64,000 nt of DNA from JAIWNK01 sp964453115. Lineage in GTDB: Bacteria; Chloroflexota; Anaerolineae; Anaerolineales; Anaerolineaceae. The position numbers and the translations under genes were made by a program. How positions within the stretch are numbered: the stretch's first letter is position 1; the number at the start of each line of letters is the position of its first letter. This document shows positions 33,573 to 42,937 of the stretch, piece by piece. The notes under the pieces are model-generated. The model did no database searches. It had not been told where the DNA came from and saw only the letters and a list, made by a program, of their open reading frames with translations. Location: assembly GCA_964453115.1 (NCBI GenBank), contig CAYVRT010000001.1:1-64000 (forward strand), read 5' to 3'.

Positions 33573-35333
33573 ATGCGTCGGTCTCTTTTTTGGAACATTG
33601 CTTTGCCATATATTGTGTTGCTGGTGCTTGTTTTGGGTGGTTTGAGCCTATATGTGGTTAACTTTTTGCAGAAAACTTATCTGGATAGCACACGGACGCG
33701 TTTGCTGGCCGAGGCACGCGCACTGGCTGAGCAGATTTCGCCGGTTTTGCAGGCTGGCCCGCCTTATTCACAGGTGGACGCGCTGGCGGATTCATATGCC
33801 AGGGTCGTGCAAGCGCGGGCAACAATTATCCTGCCGGATGGGGTGGTGATTGGCGAGTCAGATTATGCATATTCTCAGATGGAGAATCATAGCAGCCGAC
33901 CAGAGTTTCAGCAGGCAGTGCTGGGCAGTGAGTATGCTGATACACGGTACAGTAGCACATTGCGCACAAATTTGATGTATGGTGCGGCGCCAATTTGGGT
34001 GGATGGACGGGTATTGGGTGTGGCGCGACTTGCAGTACCATTGAAGGCGTTGGAGCAGGAGATGCAATTACTGCGTGGGGCAGTTTGGGGGGCGAGTGGC
34101 GTGGCATTGCTATTGGCTGTGCTGCTGGCATTTTTAATTACCCGGCAGACGACGCAACCTTTGCGTCAATTGACACGGAGTGTGCAAGGTTTGCGGCCCG
34201 GCGAGACGCTGAGCCTGGCCCCGGCCATTCGTCAGGATGAAATTGGCCGTCTTAGCCGGGCATTTGAGCATTTGACCGACCAGTTAAATCGGCAAATTGA
34301 TGATTTGCGCGCCGAGCGCGGCAAACTTGCAGCTGTGCTGGCAAATATGAGCGATGCGATTTTGATTGTGGATGAGGATGGGCGGGTGAGGTTACTCAAC
34401 CCGGCAGCAGAAAGGCTGTTTGGTGTCGAGGAAGGGCAGGCTTTGGGCGCTTCGCTGGTGACGGTGGTTCGCAACCATCAGTTTGTTGAATTATGGCGCA
34501 AATGTACGCAAAGCCATGAGCCGCAAAGCGCTGTTTTTGAAATTGGCCCGGAACGGCAATTCATTCAGGCGGCAGGCGCTTCGCTGGCTCCAACAGTTCC
34601 AGGGGAAACGTTGCTGGTGCTGCACGACCTGACTCGTTTGCGCCGGCTTGAGACAGTACGGCGGGATTTTGTTAGCAATGTGTCACATGAACTGCGCACG
34701 CCTTTGGCCTCTTTGAAGGCTTTGGCCGAGACTCTGCAAGAGGGAGCATTGGAAGACCCGCCAGCGGCCAAGCGATTTTTGCAGCAGATGGATCATGAAA
34801 TTGATAATTTGACACAGATGGTGCGTGAATTGCTGGAACTCTCGCGCATTGAGTCGGGGCGGGTTCCGCTGGAGCGGCGTTGGATGGCTGCTGCTGAATT
34901 GATTGGCCCGGCTGTGGAGCGGATGAAACTGCAAGCGGAACGCGCCGGGTTAGAATTGCGGTTGGATTGTCCCGAAGGGTTGCCACAGGTGTGGGTAGAC
35001 CGTGAGCGGATGGAGCAGGTGTTGGTCAATTTGCTGCACAATGCAATCAAATTTACACCGCCAGGCGGCAAGATACTGGTGAAACTGGCCGCTGAACAGG
35101 GACGACTGCTGATTGCTGTGCGGGATACGGGGGTGGGCATTCCACCTGAGGCAGTGGAACGTATTTTTGAGCGGTTCTATAAGGCGGATAAGGCACGTTC
35201 TGGAGGAGGGACGGGGCTGGGGCTTTCCATTGCCCGACATTTAGTGGAAGCACACTCGGGGCGGATTTGGGCTGAAAGCCACCCCGGAGAAGGTAGTACA
35301 TTTTGGATAGCCTTGCCGGTGTTGGCTGAATAA
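33573..35333 (+). CDS. PhoR-like sensor histidine kinase (system 1)
   Basis: A 586-residue membrane kinase. One transmembrane helix (about 8-28), an extracytoplasmic sensor of about 140 residues, a second helix (about 170-190), HAMP (about 192-245), a PAS domain (about 250-350, AILIVDEDGRVRLLNPAAERLFG), HisKA with phospho-acceptor His in FVSNVSHELRTPL, and the ATPase N, G1 and G2 boxes (NLLHNAIKF, DTGVGIP, GTGLGLS). The pair resembles PhoB/PhoR, but no pst or phoU genes are near. cydAB follows directly, so control of the terminal oxidase is possible though not shown. Confidence 0.94.
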   Translation: MRRSLFWNIALPYIVLLVLVLGGLSLYVVNFLQKTYLDSTRTRLLAEARALAEQISPVLQAGPPYSQVDALADSYARVVQARATIILPDGVVIGESDYAYSQMENHSSRPEFQQAVLGSEYADTRYSSTLRTNLMYGAAPIWVDGRVLGVARLAVPLKALEQEMQLLRGAVWGASGVALLLAVLLAFLITRQTTQPLRQLTRSVQGLRPGETLSLAPAIRQDEIGRLSRAFEHLTDQLNRQIDDLRAERGKLAAVLANMSDAILIVDEDGRVRLLNPAAERLFGVEEGQALGASLVTVVRNHQFVELWRKCTQSHEPQSAVFEIGPERQFIQAAGASLAPTVPGETLLVLHDLTRLRRLETVRRDFVSNVSHELRTPLASLKALAETLQEGALEDPPAAKRFLQQMDHEIDNLTQMVRELLELSRIESGRVPLERRWMAAAELIGPAVERMKLQAERAGLELRLDCPEGLPQVWVDRERMEQVLVNLLHNAIKFTPPGGKILVKLAAEQGRLLIAVRDTGVGIPPEAVERIFERFYKADKARSGGGTGLGLSIARHLVEAHSGRIWAESHPGEGSTFWIALPVLAE

Positions 35334-35341
35334 GATACAAT
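35313..35341 (+). promoter_or_regulatory. Promoter of cydAB
   Basis: TTGCCG (35313-35318) and TACAAT (35336-35341), 17-base spacer, overlap the end of the sensor kinase gene, giving a leader of about 45 bases with a GAAGG ribosome site. Confidence 0.5.
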
Positions 35342-35391
35342 AAAGGTAGATTGGCGGGCTGTCCCAACTTTTTGTTTTGAGGAGTGAAGGT

Positions 35392-36771
35392 ATGGAAAAT
35401 TGGGTCTTAATCCTCTCACGGTGGCAATTTGCCATCACAACGGTCTATCACTTTTTCTTTGTGCCGCTCACCCTGGGGCTTTCGGTGTTTGTGGCAATCC
35501 TCGAGACGCTCTACGTCCGCACCGGCCAAGAGGTTTACAAACGGATGACCAAATTTTGGGGCAAGCTGTTTGTAATCAACTTTGCAATGGGTGTTGTGAC
35601 GGGCATTGTACAGGAATTTCAGTTTGGGATGAACTGGTCGGAATATTCGCGCTATGTGGGGGATATTTTTGGTGCACCGCTCGCTATTGAGGCATTGCTG
35701 GCCTTTTTCCTGGAATCAACCTTTTTGGGGGTGTGGTTATTTGGCTGGGATAAAGTCTCCAAGCGCGTTCATGCAGCGGCAATCTGGCTGGTGGCAATTG
35801 GTTCGAATTTGTCCGCATTGTGGATTTTGATTGCCAATTCGTTTATGCAGCAGCCGGTGGGCTATGTGGAAGAGAATGGCCGCCTGGTGCTAAATGACTT
35901 TTGGGCGCTGGTTGGTAATTCGAATGTGTGGGTGCAGTTTCCGCACGTTGTGTTTTCGGGGTTTGTGACGGCGGCTTTCTTCGTCTTGGGGATTAGTGCC
36001 TATCACTTGCTGCGCAAGAAACATGCCGATGTGTTTGGGCGCTCTTTTCGTTTGGCGGCGTTGTATGGTGCGGTATCCATTGTGTTGGTTGTTCTGGTTG
36101 GGCATAGTCAGGCCCAGCATATGGTGAAAACGCAGCCGATGAAGATGGCAGCTGCTGAGGCGCTGTGGGAGACGGAAGACCCGGCCTCATTTTCGGTGTT
36201 CACGATTACGGATCAGGAAAACAAGCGCGACCTGGTGGCGCTGCGGTTGCCCTATTTGCTGAGTCTGATGGCTTATAGCCGTCTGGATGGCGAGGTGATG
36301 GGGATTAACGATTTGCAGCAGCAATTTGAACTGAAGCATGGACCAGGAAATTACATTCCGCCGATTATGGTTAGTTATTGGACCTTCCGTATTATGGTTG
36401 GGTCTGGGTTCTTGATGCTTTTCCTGGCAGGCTTTGTGTTGCTGCGAATGATCCAGAAACGACCGGTGGAGAATTTGAAGATTTTGAGATGGATGCCGCT
36501 GGCGATTGTGCTGCCTTATCTTGCCAATTCGACCGGATGGATTTTGACCGAGCTTGGACGACAGCCGTGGGTGGTATATGGCAAGCTGAAGACGGCAGAT
36601 GCCTTTTCACCGAATCTGACACCGGGGTTGGTGTTGACTTCGCTGATTGGTTTTACCCTGGTCTATGGTTTGCTGATGGTGGCAGATGTGTATTTGCTGA
36701 GCAAGTACGCCAAGGCTGGGCCGGCGGCCAAACCGGCCAAGCACTCAACCGAACAGGCTTATTGGGAATAG
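35392..36771 (+). CDS. cydA: Cytochrome bd-type quinol oxidase subunit I
   Basis: A 459-residue membrane protein with about nine helices that oxidises quinol and holds haems b558, b595 and d. The haem ligands are visible: His20 (TTVYHFFFVPL), the VQFPHVV histidine and the Met in RIMVGSGFLM. The conserved GMNWSEYSRYVGDIFGAPLAIE block matches the family. The loop after helix 6 is short, so this is the short-Q-loop type. The ATG at 35392 has a GAAGG ribosome site; an upstream start at 35377 would add five poor residues. cydB follows after ten bases; cydDC is not in the window. Confidence 0.95.
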   Translation: MENWVLILSRWQFAITTVYHFFFVPLTLGLSVFVAILETLYVRTGQEVYKRMTKFWGKLFVINFAMGVVTGIVQEFQFGMNWSEYSRYVGDIFGAPLAIEALLAFFLESTFLGVWLFGWDKVSKRVHAAAIWLVAIGSNLSALWILIANSFMQQPVGYVEENGRLVLNDFWALVGNSNVWVQFPHVVFSGFVTAAFFVLGISAYHLLRKKHADVFGRSFRLAALYGAVSIVLVVLVGHSQAQHMVKTQPMKMAAAEALWETEDPASFSVFTITDQENKRDLVALRLPYLLSLMAYSRLDGEVMGINDLQQQFELKHGPGNYIPPIMVSYWTFRIMVGSGFLMLFLAGFVLLRMIQKRPVENLKILRWMPLAIVLPYLANSTGWILTELGRQPWVVYGKLKTADAFSPNLTPGLVLTSLIGFTLVYGLLMVADVYLLSKYAKAGPAAKPAKHSTEQAYWE

Positions 36772-36781
36772 GGAGGGCGCC

Positions 36782-37798
36782 ATGACGCTGAATATCTTGT
36801 GGTTCGTTTTGATTGCAGTGCTGTATATCGGCTATTTTGTATTGGAAGGCTTCGATATGGGGGTAGGGATCTTGCTGCCTTTCCTGGGGAAGAATGACTT
36901 GCGCCGGCGGGCGATCATCAACACGGTTGGGCCGCACTGGGATGCAAACGAGGTTTGGCTGTTGACAGCGGGTGGGGCAACATTTGCGGCTTTTCCACAC
37001 TGGTATGCAACGTTGTTCAGCGGTTTTTACCTGGCGCTGTTCCTGATGTTGATTGCACTGATCTTGCGCGGTGTGGCATTTGAGTTTCGGAGCAAGGATG
37101 AAAACCCGCGCTGGCGTAGCCTGTGGGATTGGTGCATTTTCATTGGTAGCGCGCTGCCAGCGTTGCTATGGGGCGTGGCGTTTGCAAATTTTGTGCGTGG
37201 TGTTCCGATCGGTGCTAATTTTCAGTATACCGGCAGTTTCCTTGACTTGCTCAATTTTTACGGACTGTTGGGCGGGCTGGTTTCGCTGCTGGGGTTCACG
37301 TTCCATGGTGCCATCTTCCTCTCGCTGAAAACAAGCGATGATTTGCAAGCGCAGGCGCGGCGCTGGGCGCAGCGCTTGTGGCTGCCAACTGTGCTGGTGG
37401 TGGTTGCATTTGTTGCCTCGACGTATGCCTTTACGGATATTATTGAAAAAATGAGCATCCGTTTCGGTGCCATGACTATCCTTGCGGCATTGCCGTTGCT
37501 CGCGGCGGGCTGGTTCCTGCGGCAGAAGCGAGATGGATGGGCCTTTGCAATGACTGCGCTGGCAGTTCTTTTGGCGACAGCGACCGTTTTCTTGCAGCTT
37601 TACCCGCGTGTGCTGGTTTCTAGCATTGATCCAATGTATGACTTGACGATTCAAAACAGTGCTTCGGGGCCGCTAACCTTGCGGACAATGACAATCGTTG
37701 CGGCAATCTTTGTGCCGGTAATGCTGGCCTATCAGGCCTGGACCTATTGGGTCTTCCGCAAGCGGGTTGTGGAGAAAGTGGAGACACTGCATTACTAA
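36782..37798 (+). CDS. cydB: Cytochrome bd-type quinol oxidase subunit II
   Basis: A 338-residue integral membrane protein. It opens with LWFVLIAVLYIGYFVLEGFDMGVGILLPFLG and carries GPHWDANEVWLLTAGGATFAAFPHWYA, the signature of CydB. It pairs with CydA and gives a high-oxygen-affinity oxidase that supports respiration at low oxygen. An AGGGAGG ribosome site precedes the ATG. A strong terminator follows. Confidence 0.96.
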   Translation: MTLNILWFVLIAVLYIGYFVLEGFDMGVGILLPFLGKNDLRRRAIINTVGPHWDANEVWLLTAGGATFAAFPHWYATLFSGFYLALFLMLIALILRGVAFEFRSKDENPRWRSLWDWCIFIGSALPALLWGVAFANFVRGVPIGANFQYTGSFLDLLNFYGLLGGLVSLLGFTFHGAIFLSLKTSDDLQAQARRWAQRLWLPTVLVVVAFVASTYAFTDIIEKMSIRFGAMTILAALPLLAAGWFLRQKRDGWAFAMTALAVLLATATVFLQLYPRVLVSSIDPMYDLTIQNSASGPLTLRTMTIVAAIFVPVMLAYQAWTYWVFRKRVVEKVETLHY

Positions 37799-37823
37799 TC
37801 CGCACGGTTGATGCTAATGCGGG

Positions 37824-37829
37824 TATAAT
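37824..37829 (+). promoter_or_regulatory. TATAAT between cydB and ridA
   Basis: A perfect -10 hexamer sits directly before the cydAB terminator stem. If used, transcription would start inside the stem and spoil it, allowing ridA expression. The -35 is poor, so use is uncertain. Confidence 0.3.
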
Positions 37830-37868
37830 GGATGAGGATGTGCGTTGCATATCCTCATCCTGTTTTTT
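37830..37868 (+). terminator. Terminator of cydAB
   Basis: GGATGAGGAT and ATCCTCATCC form a perfect 10-bp stem with an 11-base loop, followed by TGTTTTTT. Confidence 0.85.
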
Positions 37869-37882
37869 GAAGCGAGGTTCAC

Positions 37883-38374
37883 ATGAGTTGTAGCTGCTGT
37901 CTTGAAAAGCAAATTGTGCAAACCGACAATGCGCCGCGTGCCATTGGCCCCTACTCTATTGCTGTGCGGGTGGGAGATTTTGTTTACACCTCCGGGCAGA
38001 TTGGTCTGGATCCAAAGACGGGGACAATGGTTGACGGTGGGATTGAGGCGGAAACCCGGCAGGTGCTGAAGAATTTGCAAGCTGTGGTTGAAGCGGCAGG
38101 TTTGACACTGGATGATGTGGTCAAGACGACCGTTTTCTTGAAGGATATGGGCGATTTTGCGGCCATGAATGCCATTTATGCCGAGTTTTTTAAGGAAAAT
38201 CCGCCAGCTCGTTCGGCTGTTCAGGTAGCTGCCTTACCCAAGGGTGGTTTGGTTGAAATTGAGGCAGTGGCAATTGACCGCTGCACTTGCGATGAGGACT
38301 GCGAGTGTGAGTGCGAGTGCGACTGTGAGGAAGGTGAAACCGATTCTTGCTGCTGTCACGAGAAAAAAGACTGA
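37883..38374 (+). CDS. RidA-family protein with cysteine-rich tails
   Basis: A 163-residue protein. Residues 10-132 are a standard RidA/YjgF domain, an enamine/imine deaminase: APRAIGPYSIAVRVGDFVYTSGQIGLD, the active-site region PARSAVQVAALPKGGLVEIEAVA with its Arg. Both ends are extended. The N-terminus is MSCSCC, and the last 30 residues hold ten cysteines in C-x-C, C-x-C and CCC patterns mixed with Glu and Asp plus a His (CDEDCECECECDCEE then CCCH). That tail resembles metallothionein-like metal-binding segments and is not part of normal RidA. The reading frame is clean with no frameshift. Metal binding is inferred. Confidence 0.9.
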   Translation: MSCSCCLEKQIVQTDNAPRAIGPYSIAVRVGDFVYTSGQIGLDPKTGTMVDGGIEAETRQVLKNLQAVVEAAGLTLDDVVKTTVFLKDMGDFAAMNAIYAEFFKENPPARSAVQVAALPKGGLVEIEAVAIDRCTCDEDCECECECDCEEGETDSCCCHEKKD

Positions 38375-38389
38375 TTTCTATTTTTCGCC

Positions 38390-39082
38390 ATGAGAGACGA
38401 ACTGATCCTGTTGGTGGACGATGAGGCCAATATTGTTGCCTTGCAGCGCCTTTACCTTGAACGGGAGGGCTTTCGTGTTGCGACAGCCAGCAATGGTGAG
38501 GTGGCACTGGCTGAGATTGAGCGTCTGCAACCGGATTTTGTTGTTTTGGATGTGATGTTGCCCGGAGTGGATGGTCTGGAAGTGTGCCGGAGACTTCGGG
38601 CAGCCGGTCATATGGTGCCGGTGATGATGGTTACGGCGCGCGATGAGGATGTGGATCGGATTGTTGGGCTGGAACTTGGCGCAGATGATTATTTGACCAA
38701 GCCATTTAATCCACGCGAACTTGTGGCGCGGGTGAAAGCAATTTTGCGTCGGGCAGTGAGCGCGCAATCTGCAAGTGTGGCGGAAGCCATGGTGCGTGTT
38801 GGAGACCTGGAAGTGGATGTGTCGGGGCGCGAGGTGCGTTGTGCCGGGCGTTTGTTAAACTTGCGCACACAGGAATTTGATTTGCTTCTGGTTTTTGCTC
38901 GTCAGCCGGGGCGCGTGTTTGAGCGTGAGACTCTGTTGCAGCAAGCCTGGGGCTATGATTTTTTTGGGCAAACGCGCACGGTGGATGTGCATGTGGCGCA
39001 GTTGCGGCGCAAATTGAGCGGCGGGCGGGTGCAAATTGAGACAGTCACAGGGGTGGGATATAAGCTGGTGGTGAACGGATGA
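38390..39082 (+). CDS. OmpR/PhoB-type response regulator (system 2)
   Basis: A 230-residue regulator with receiver motifs ILLVDDEANI, VVLDVMLPGVDG (phospho-Asp), MVTARDED and DDYLTKPFN, and a winged-helix DNA-binding domain (LNLRTQEFDLLLVFARQ, RTVDVHVAQLRRKL, VTGVGYKL). It is co-translated with the kinase downstream (ATGA overlap). Divergent enough from the regulator of system 1 to bind other sites. Confidence 0.94.
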   Translation: MRDELILLVDDEANIVALQRLYLEREGFRVATASNGEVALAEIERLQPDFVVLDVMLPGVDGLEVCRRLRAAGHMVPVMMVTARDEDVDRIVGLELGADDYLTKPFNPRELVARVKAILRRAVSAQSASVAEAMVRVGDLEVDVSGREVRCAGRLLNLRTQEFDLLLVFARQPGRVFERETLLQQAWGYDFFGQTRTVDVHVAQLRRKLSGGRVQIETVTGVGYKLVVNG

Positions 39083-40491
39083 ATTCGCTGCGCGGGCGGT
39101 TGTGGCTGGGATATGCCCTGTTGGCCGGGGTGTTGTTAGTGGTTGTTTTTTGGGGGTTGTTGGCTTCCATTCAGCGTAACGCATTATTTTATCCACAAGC
39201 ATTGGCACAGGTGCGGGTGGTGGAAAGACGGCTGATTGTGCCGTTGAATACTTTGCAAAATTCGTCGGAGCGATTGGCAGCGCTGAACATGGTTGCCCGT
39301 TCCTCGTCGGAGCGCCTGGTCTGGTTGAGTGATGAGGGAGATTTGCTGTTTGATAGTGGCGCAGGAAAGATGGGGGCATTGGGGCTGCGTCGTTTGCGTC
39401 GTTTGGTGAGTGAAGAGACGCCTGCTCAGGTGGGAGTGATGCTCGACCGGCAAGAAAAAATGTGGATTTACAGTTTGCAGCCGTTGGAAGATGGCAGTTT
39501 TTTGCTTGTGTTGACGCCGCGTCCCAACTTGGCCTTACGCGCCCTGGTGCGAAATGAGATTATCACGCCCCTGGTTTGGGCTGCGATGATTGCGCTTGCT
39601 CTGGCGCTGGTCTTGAGCCTGACATTGGGAAATTGGATTACGCGTCCATTGCAAGACTTAGTTGAGGGGGCGCAGCGTGTAGCACAGGGTGAATATCCGC
39701 AAGTGGTTGCCTCTGGGCCGCGCGAGGTGCAGCAACTGGCTGTTGCTTTTAATCAAATGAGCCGCAAGGTGCAGGCAGGGCAGCAATCGCAGCGTGATTT
39801 TCTGGCAAATGTGACGCATGAGCTGAAAACCCCCCTGACTTCCATTCAGGGTTTTGCGCAGGCAGTTCTGGATGGGACGGTGCAAACGCCGCAGCAGGTG
39901 CAAGAGGCGGCACAGGTTATGCATCAGGAAGCAGAACGGATGAATCGCCTGGTGCTGGAATTACTGGTTTTGGCCCGCTTGGAAAGTGGAACGGCGGAGA
40001 TGCGCAGGCAGCCTGTTGTTGTGGCGGATTTGCTGGCGCAGGTTGGGCAGAAGTTTTCCCTGCAAGCACAAGCTGGGCAGGTGCAAATTGAGCTGATGGT
40101 CTCGGACCTGCCTGATTTGATGGGGGATTGGGACCGATTGGTACAGGTTTTCTCGAACCTGTTGGATAATGCTCTGCGTTACACTCCGCCGGGTGGGCGG
40201 GTTCTTCTGGTTGCGGAACAGCAAACGCAGGGTTGGCTGTTGGTGCAGGTGGTGGATGGTGGGCCGGGGATTGCACCGGAAGAACAAGAACGCATCTTTG
40301 AACGATTTTATCAAGCAGATCGTTCACGTCGCGGTGGTCGGAGTGGGGTTGGCCTGGGGTTACCCATTGCAAGGCAGATTTGTCGTGCCCATGGAGGGGA
40401 TTTAACTGTCTCCAGTAGCCCTGGGCAGGGCTGCACATTCGTTGTAAAATTGCCTTTCCAACAAGCCTGTGATCGAGGAAAAAAATCTTGA
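39079..40491 (+). CDS. Sensor histidine kinase (system 2)
   Basis: A 470-residue membrane kinase: transmembrane helix about 10-30, extracytoplasmic region about 31-160, second helix about 170-192, HAMP, HisKA with the phospho-His in FLANVTHELKTPLTSIQGF, and an ATPase domain (NLLDNALRY, DGGPGIAPEEQERIFERFY, GVGLGLPIARQI). There is no PAS domain, unlike system 1. Its end lies just before, or overlaps, the glycosyltransferase gene, so it may control the following exopolysaccharide genes. Confidence 0.93.
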   Translation: MNSLRGRLWLGYALLAGVLLVVVFWGLLASIQRNALFYPQALAQVRVVERRLIVPLNTLQNSSERLAALNMVARSSSERLVWLSDEGDLLFDSGAGKMGALGLRRLRRLVSEETPAQVGVMLDRQEKMWIYSLQPLEDGSFLLVLTPRPNLALRALVRNEIITPLVWAAMIALALALVLSLTLGNWITRPLQDLVEGAQRVAQGEYPQVVASGPREVQQLAVAFNQMSRKVQAGQQSQRDFLANVTHELKTPLTSIQGFAQAVLDGTVQTPQQVQEAAQVMHQEAERMNRLVLELLVLARLESGTAEMRRQPVVVADLLAQVGQKFSLQAQAGQVQIELMVSDLPDLMGDWDRLVQVFSNLLDNALRYTPPGGRVLLVAEQQTQGWLLVQVVDGGPGIAPEEQERIFERFYQADRSRRGGRSGVGLGLPIARQICRAHGGDLTVSSSPGQGCTFVVKLPFQQACDRGKKS

Positions 40492-40492
40492 A

Positions 40493-41491
40493 ATGACCTT
40501 TGTATCGGTGATTGTACCTTGCTTTAATGAGGAAAAAACGATTGCTTTGCTTCTGAAGGCGTTGGTGGAACAAACCTACCCCTTGGTGGATATGGAAGTA
40601 ATTGTGGCGGATGGTTTTTCGACCGATGCTACCCGTCAAGTAGTTGCCGATTTTCAGGCTGCGCATTTGCAGTTGGTGGTGCGGGTGGTGGATAACCCGC
40701 AGCGGCATATTCCTGCTGCACTGAATGTGGCGCTGAAGGCTGCTCGCGGTGAGGTCATTGTCCGCCTGGACGCGCATTCGGTGCCGGGCAGGACGTATGT
40801 GGCGCAGTGTGTGGCCGGGTTGCTGGCTGATAAGGGCGATAATGTAGGTGGGGTATGGCAGATTGAGCCGGGCGGGTCAGGTTGGATGGCGTGCGCGATT
40901 GCTGCTGCTGCGGCGCATCCTTTGGGGGTTGGGGATGCGCGTTACCGTTTCAACAGTCCTGCCGGTCTGGTGGATACGGTGCCATTTGGGGCATATCGGC
41001 GCGAATTGTTTGACAGGTTGGGTGGCTTTGATGAGACCTTGCTTTCAAACGAAGATTATGAACTGAATGCTCGCATTCGGCAAAGTGGTGGGCGAGTGTA
41101 TCTTGACCCCGAGATTCGCTCAACCTATTTTGCGCGCAGCACGTTGGGCGGCTTGGCAAGGCAATATCGGCGGTATGGCTTTTGGAAGTGGCAGATGCTG
41201 CGCCGCTATCCCAGGACATTGCGCTGGCGGCAGGCCTTGCCACCGGTTTTTGTATTGGGCGTGACGGCGCTGGCTTTGATGGCTGTGTTTTGGTGGTTGG
41301 CGCGCCTGGTGTTGGTATTGGGGTTGGGCATTTATGGGCTGATTTTGCTGGCGGGCAGCATTCCAACGGCAGTGCGCCGCGGTGATGTGCGATTGGCGCC
41401 GGGCATTGCTCTGGCAATTGCAACCATGCATTTTTGCTGGGGTAGCGGTTTTTTGTGGAGCGCGTTCCGATCGCTTTTTAATCAATCCTGA
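40493..41491 (+). CDS. Glycosyltransferase family 2 with C-terminal membrane helices (ExoA-like)
   Basis: A roughly 332-residue GT-A glycosyltransferase: VSVIVPCFNEEKTI start, metal-binding VRLDAHS (a D-x-H variant of DxD), and NEDYELNARIRQSGGRVYLDP acceptor block. The C-terminal 90 residues hold two to three transmembrane helices. This layout matches succinoglycan ExoA-type enzymes acting on lipid-linked sugars at the inner membrane face. The ATG at 40493 was preferred; a GTG at 40469 would overlap the kinase gene by 23 bases and has no ribosome site. Confidence 0.88.
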   Translation: MTFVSVIVPCFNEEKTIALLLKALVEQTYPLVDMEVIVADGFSTDATRQVVADFQAAHLQLVVRVVDNPQRHIPAALNVALKAARGEVIVRLDAHSVPGRTYVAQCVAGLLADKGDNVGGVWQIEPGGSGWMACAIAAAAAHPLGVGDARYRFNSPAGLVDTVPFGAYRRELFDRLGGFDETLLSNEDYELNARIRQSGGRVYLDPEIRSTYFARSTLGGLARQYRRYGFWKWQMLRRYPRTLRWRQALPPVFVLGVTALALMAVFWWLARLVLVLGLGIYGLILLAGSIPTAVRRGDVRLAPGIALAIATMHFCWGSGFLWSAFRSLFNQS

Positions 41492-41505
41492 CTGGATGGT
41501 GCTGA

Positions 41506-42933
41506 ATGGCTGCATATTCGTCGTTTCAAAAACCATTGTGGCGGTTAAAGCCACGTGAGCGGAAGATTATCCTCTTTGTTGGAGATTTGTTTGCGGTTTC
41601 TCTGGCACTTCTGCTGTCTTTGTTTCTGTGGTCTTCTTCAAACGAAGAATACTTTCGGTTCTCGCTCAACTTTTTGACGGAGCGCGTGCCGTTTTGGTTT
41701 TATTTGTTGCCAATTCCCTGGTTATTGATGATGATTGAATTGTATGAGGTGCCGCGTGCGGCGAATCGTCAACAAACCATGCGTGACCTGACATTGGCTG
41801 CATTGGCATCCTTTGTTTTGTATTTGTTTGTTTACTTTACATCGGCACCCGATTCCCTGCCGCGGCGCGGGGTGGCGATTTTCATTGTTGCTAGCTACCT
41901 GCTTACTTTGCTGTGGCGATTGTTTTACATTGCTGTGTTTACCTCCCCTTCGTTTATGCGCCGGGTTTTGATTGTTGGCGCGGGGCGGTCTGGGGCGCGG
42001 CTGGTGGAAATTGTTAAAGGGTTGTGGCCGCCGCCTTTTTACCTGGTGGGGTTGCTAGATGATAGCCCGGATAAGATTGGGCAAACGCTGGAAGGGTATT
42101 TGATATTGGGTGGGGCTGATGACCTGATGCGCATCATTCGTGAACAGAAGGTGACCGACCTGGTGTTCGCAATTTCGGGGGATATGAATCCGAAGATGTT
42201 TTCAGCCTTGTTAGAGGCAGCAGAAAGTGGCATTCAAATTACAACCATGCCAACACTCTATGAAGAAATGTTGGGCCGGGTGCCTATTTTCCTGTTGCAA
42301 TCGGATTGGGTGTTGCGTTCGTTGGTGGATCAGGCCCGGATGGGGGGGCTGAGCGATGTATTGATCCGTTTGCTGGATATTGTTGGGGCACTGGTGGGCG
42401 TGTTTATTATGTTAATGGTGACACCATTGATTGCGCTATTGACGTTGCTTGATTCGGGATGGCCGATTTTTTATGGACAGGAGCGCCTGGGACGGAATGG
42501 GAAGCCCTATCGGATTATTAAGTTTCGCAGTATGAGGCAGGATGCCGAAAAAGATGGTCGCGCCCGTCCTGCAACAGAACATGATGAACGGGTGACACGG
42601 GTGGGGCGCTTTTTGCGCAAGAGCCATTTGGATGAGTTGCCACAATTCATCAATGTGTTGCGTGGGGATATGAGCCTGGTTGGGCCGCGCGCCGAGCGTC
42701 CTGAATTGGTGCTGATGTTGCAGGAGAAGATCCCCTTCTACCGGGCGCGATTGTTTGTGCGCCCTGGAGTGACGGGCTGGGCGCAGGTTAATTATGGATA
42801 TGCCTCGAATGCTGAGCAAAATGCAGTTAAGCTCGAATATGATTTGTATTACATCAAACACCGAAGCTTGTGGCTAGATATTTCTATTTTGCTGCGCACG
42901 ATTGGTTCTGTGATTGGGCTGAAGGGCCGATGA
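41506..42933 (+). CDS. Polyprenyl-phosphate sugar-phosphate transferase (WbaP/WcaJ type)
   Basis: A 475-residue initiating transferase of exopolysaccharide synthesis that moves a sugar-1-phosphate from a nucleotide sugar to undecaprenyl phosphate. Four N-terminal helices, a Rossmann-like cytoplasmic domain (VLIVGAGRSGARLVE, LVGLLDDSPDKIG), a fifth helix (about 285-310) and the catalytic C-terminal domain with FYGQERLGRNGKPYRIIKFR, SHLDELPQFINVLRGDMSLVGP and RPGVTGWAQVNYGY. All family residues are present. Confidence 0.93.
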   Translation: MAAYSSFQKPLWRLKPRERKIILFVGDLFAVSLALLLSLFLWSSSNEEYFRFSLNFLTERVPFWFYLLPIPWLLMMIELYEVPRAANRQQTMRDLTLAALASFVLYLFVYFTSAPDSLPRRGVAIFIVASYLLTLLWRLFYIAVFTSPSFMRRVLIVGAGRSGARLVEIVKGLWPPPFYLVGLLDDSPDKIGQTLEGYLILGGADDLMRIIREQKVTDLVFAISGDMNPKMFSALLEAAESGIQITTMPTLYEEMLGRVPIFLLQSDWVLRSLVDQARMGGLSDVLIRLLDIVGALVGVFIMLMVTPLIALLTLLDSGWPIFYGQERLGRNGKPYRIIKFRSMRQDAEKDGRARPATEHDERVTRVGRFLRKSHLDELPQFINVLRGDMSLVGPRAERPELVLMLQEKIPFYRARLFVRPGVTGWAQVNYGYASNAEQNAVKLEYDLYYIKHRSLWLDISILLRTIGSVIGLKGR

Positions 42934-42937
42934 AGCG

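Noticed and set aside
32853..35333. PhoB/PhoR phosphate system
   Set aside because: Architecture is PhoBR-like but no pstSCAB or phoU genes are nearby, so the phosphate role is not claimed.
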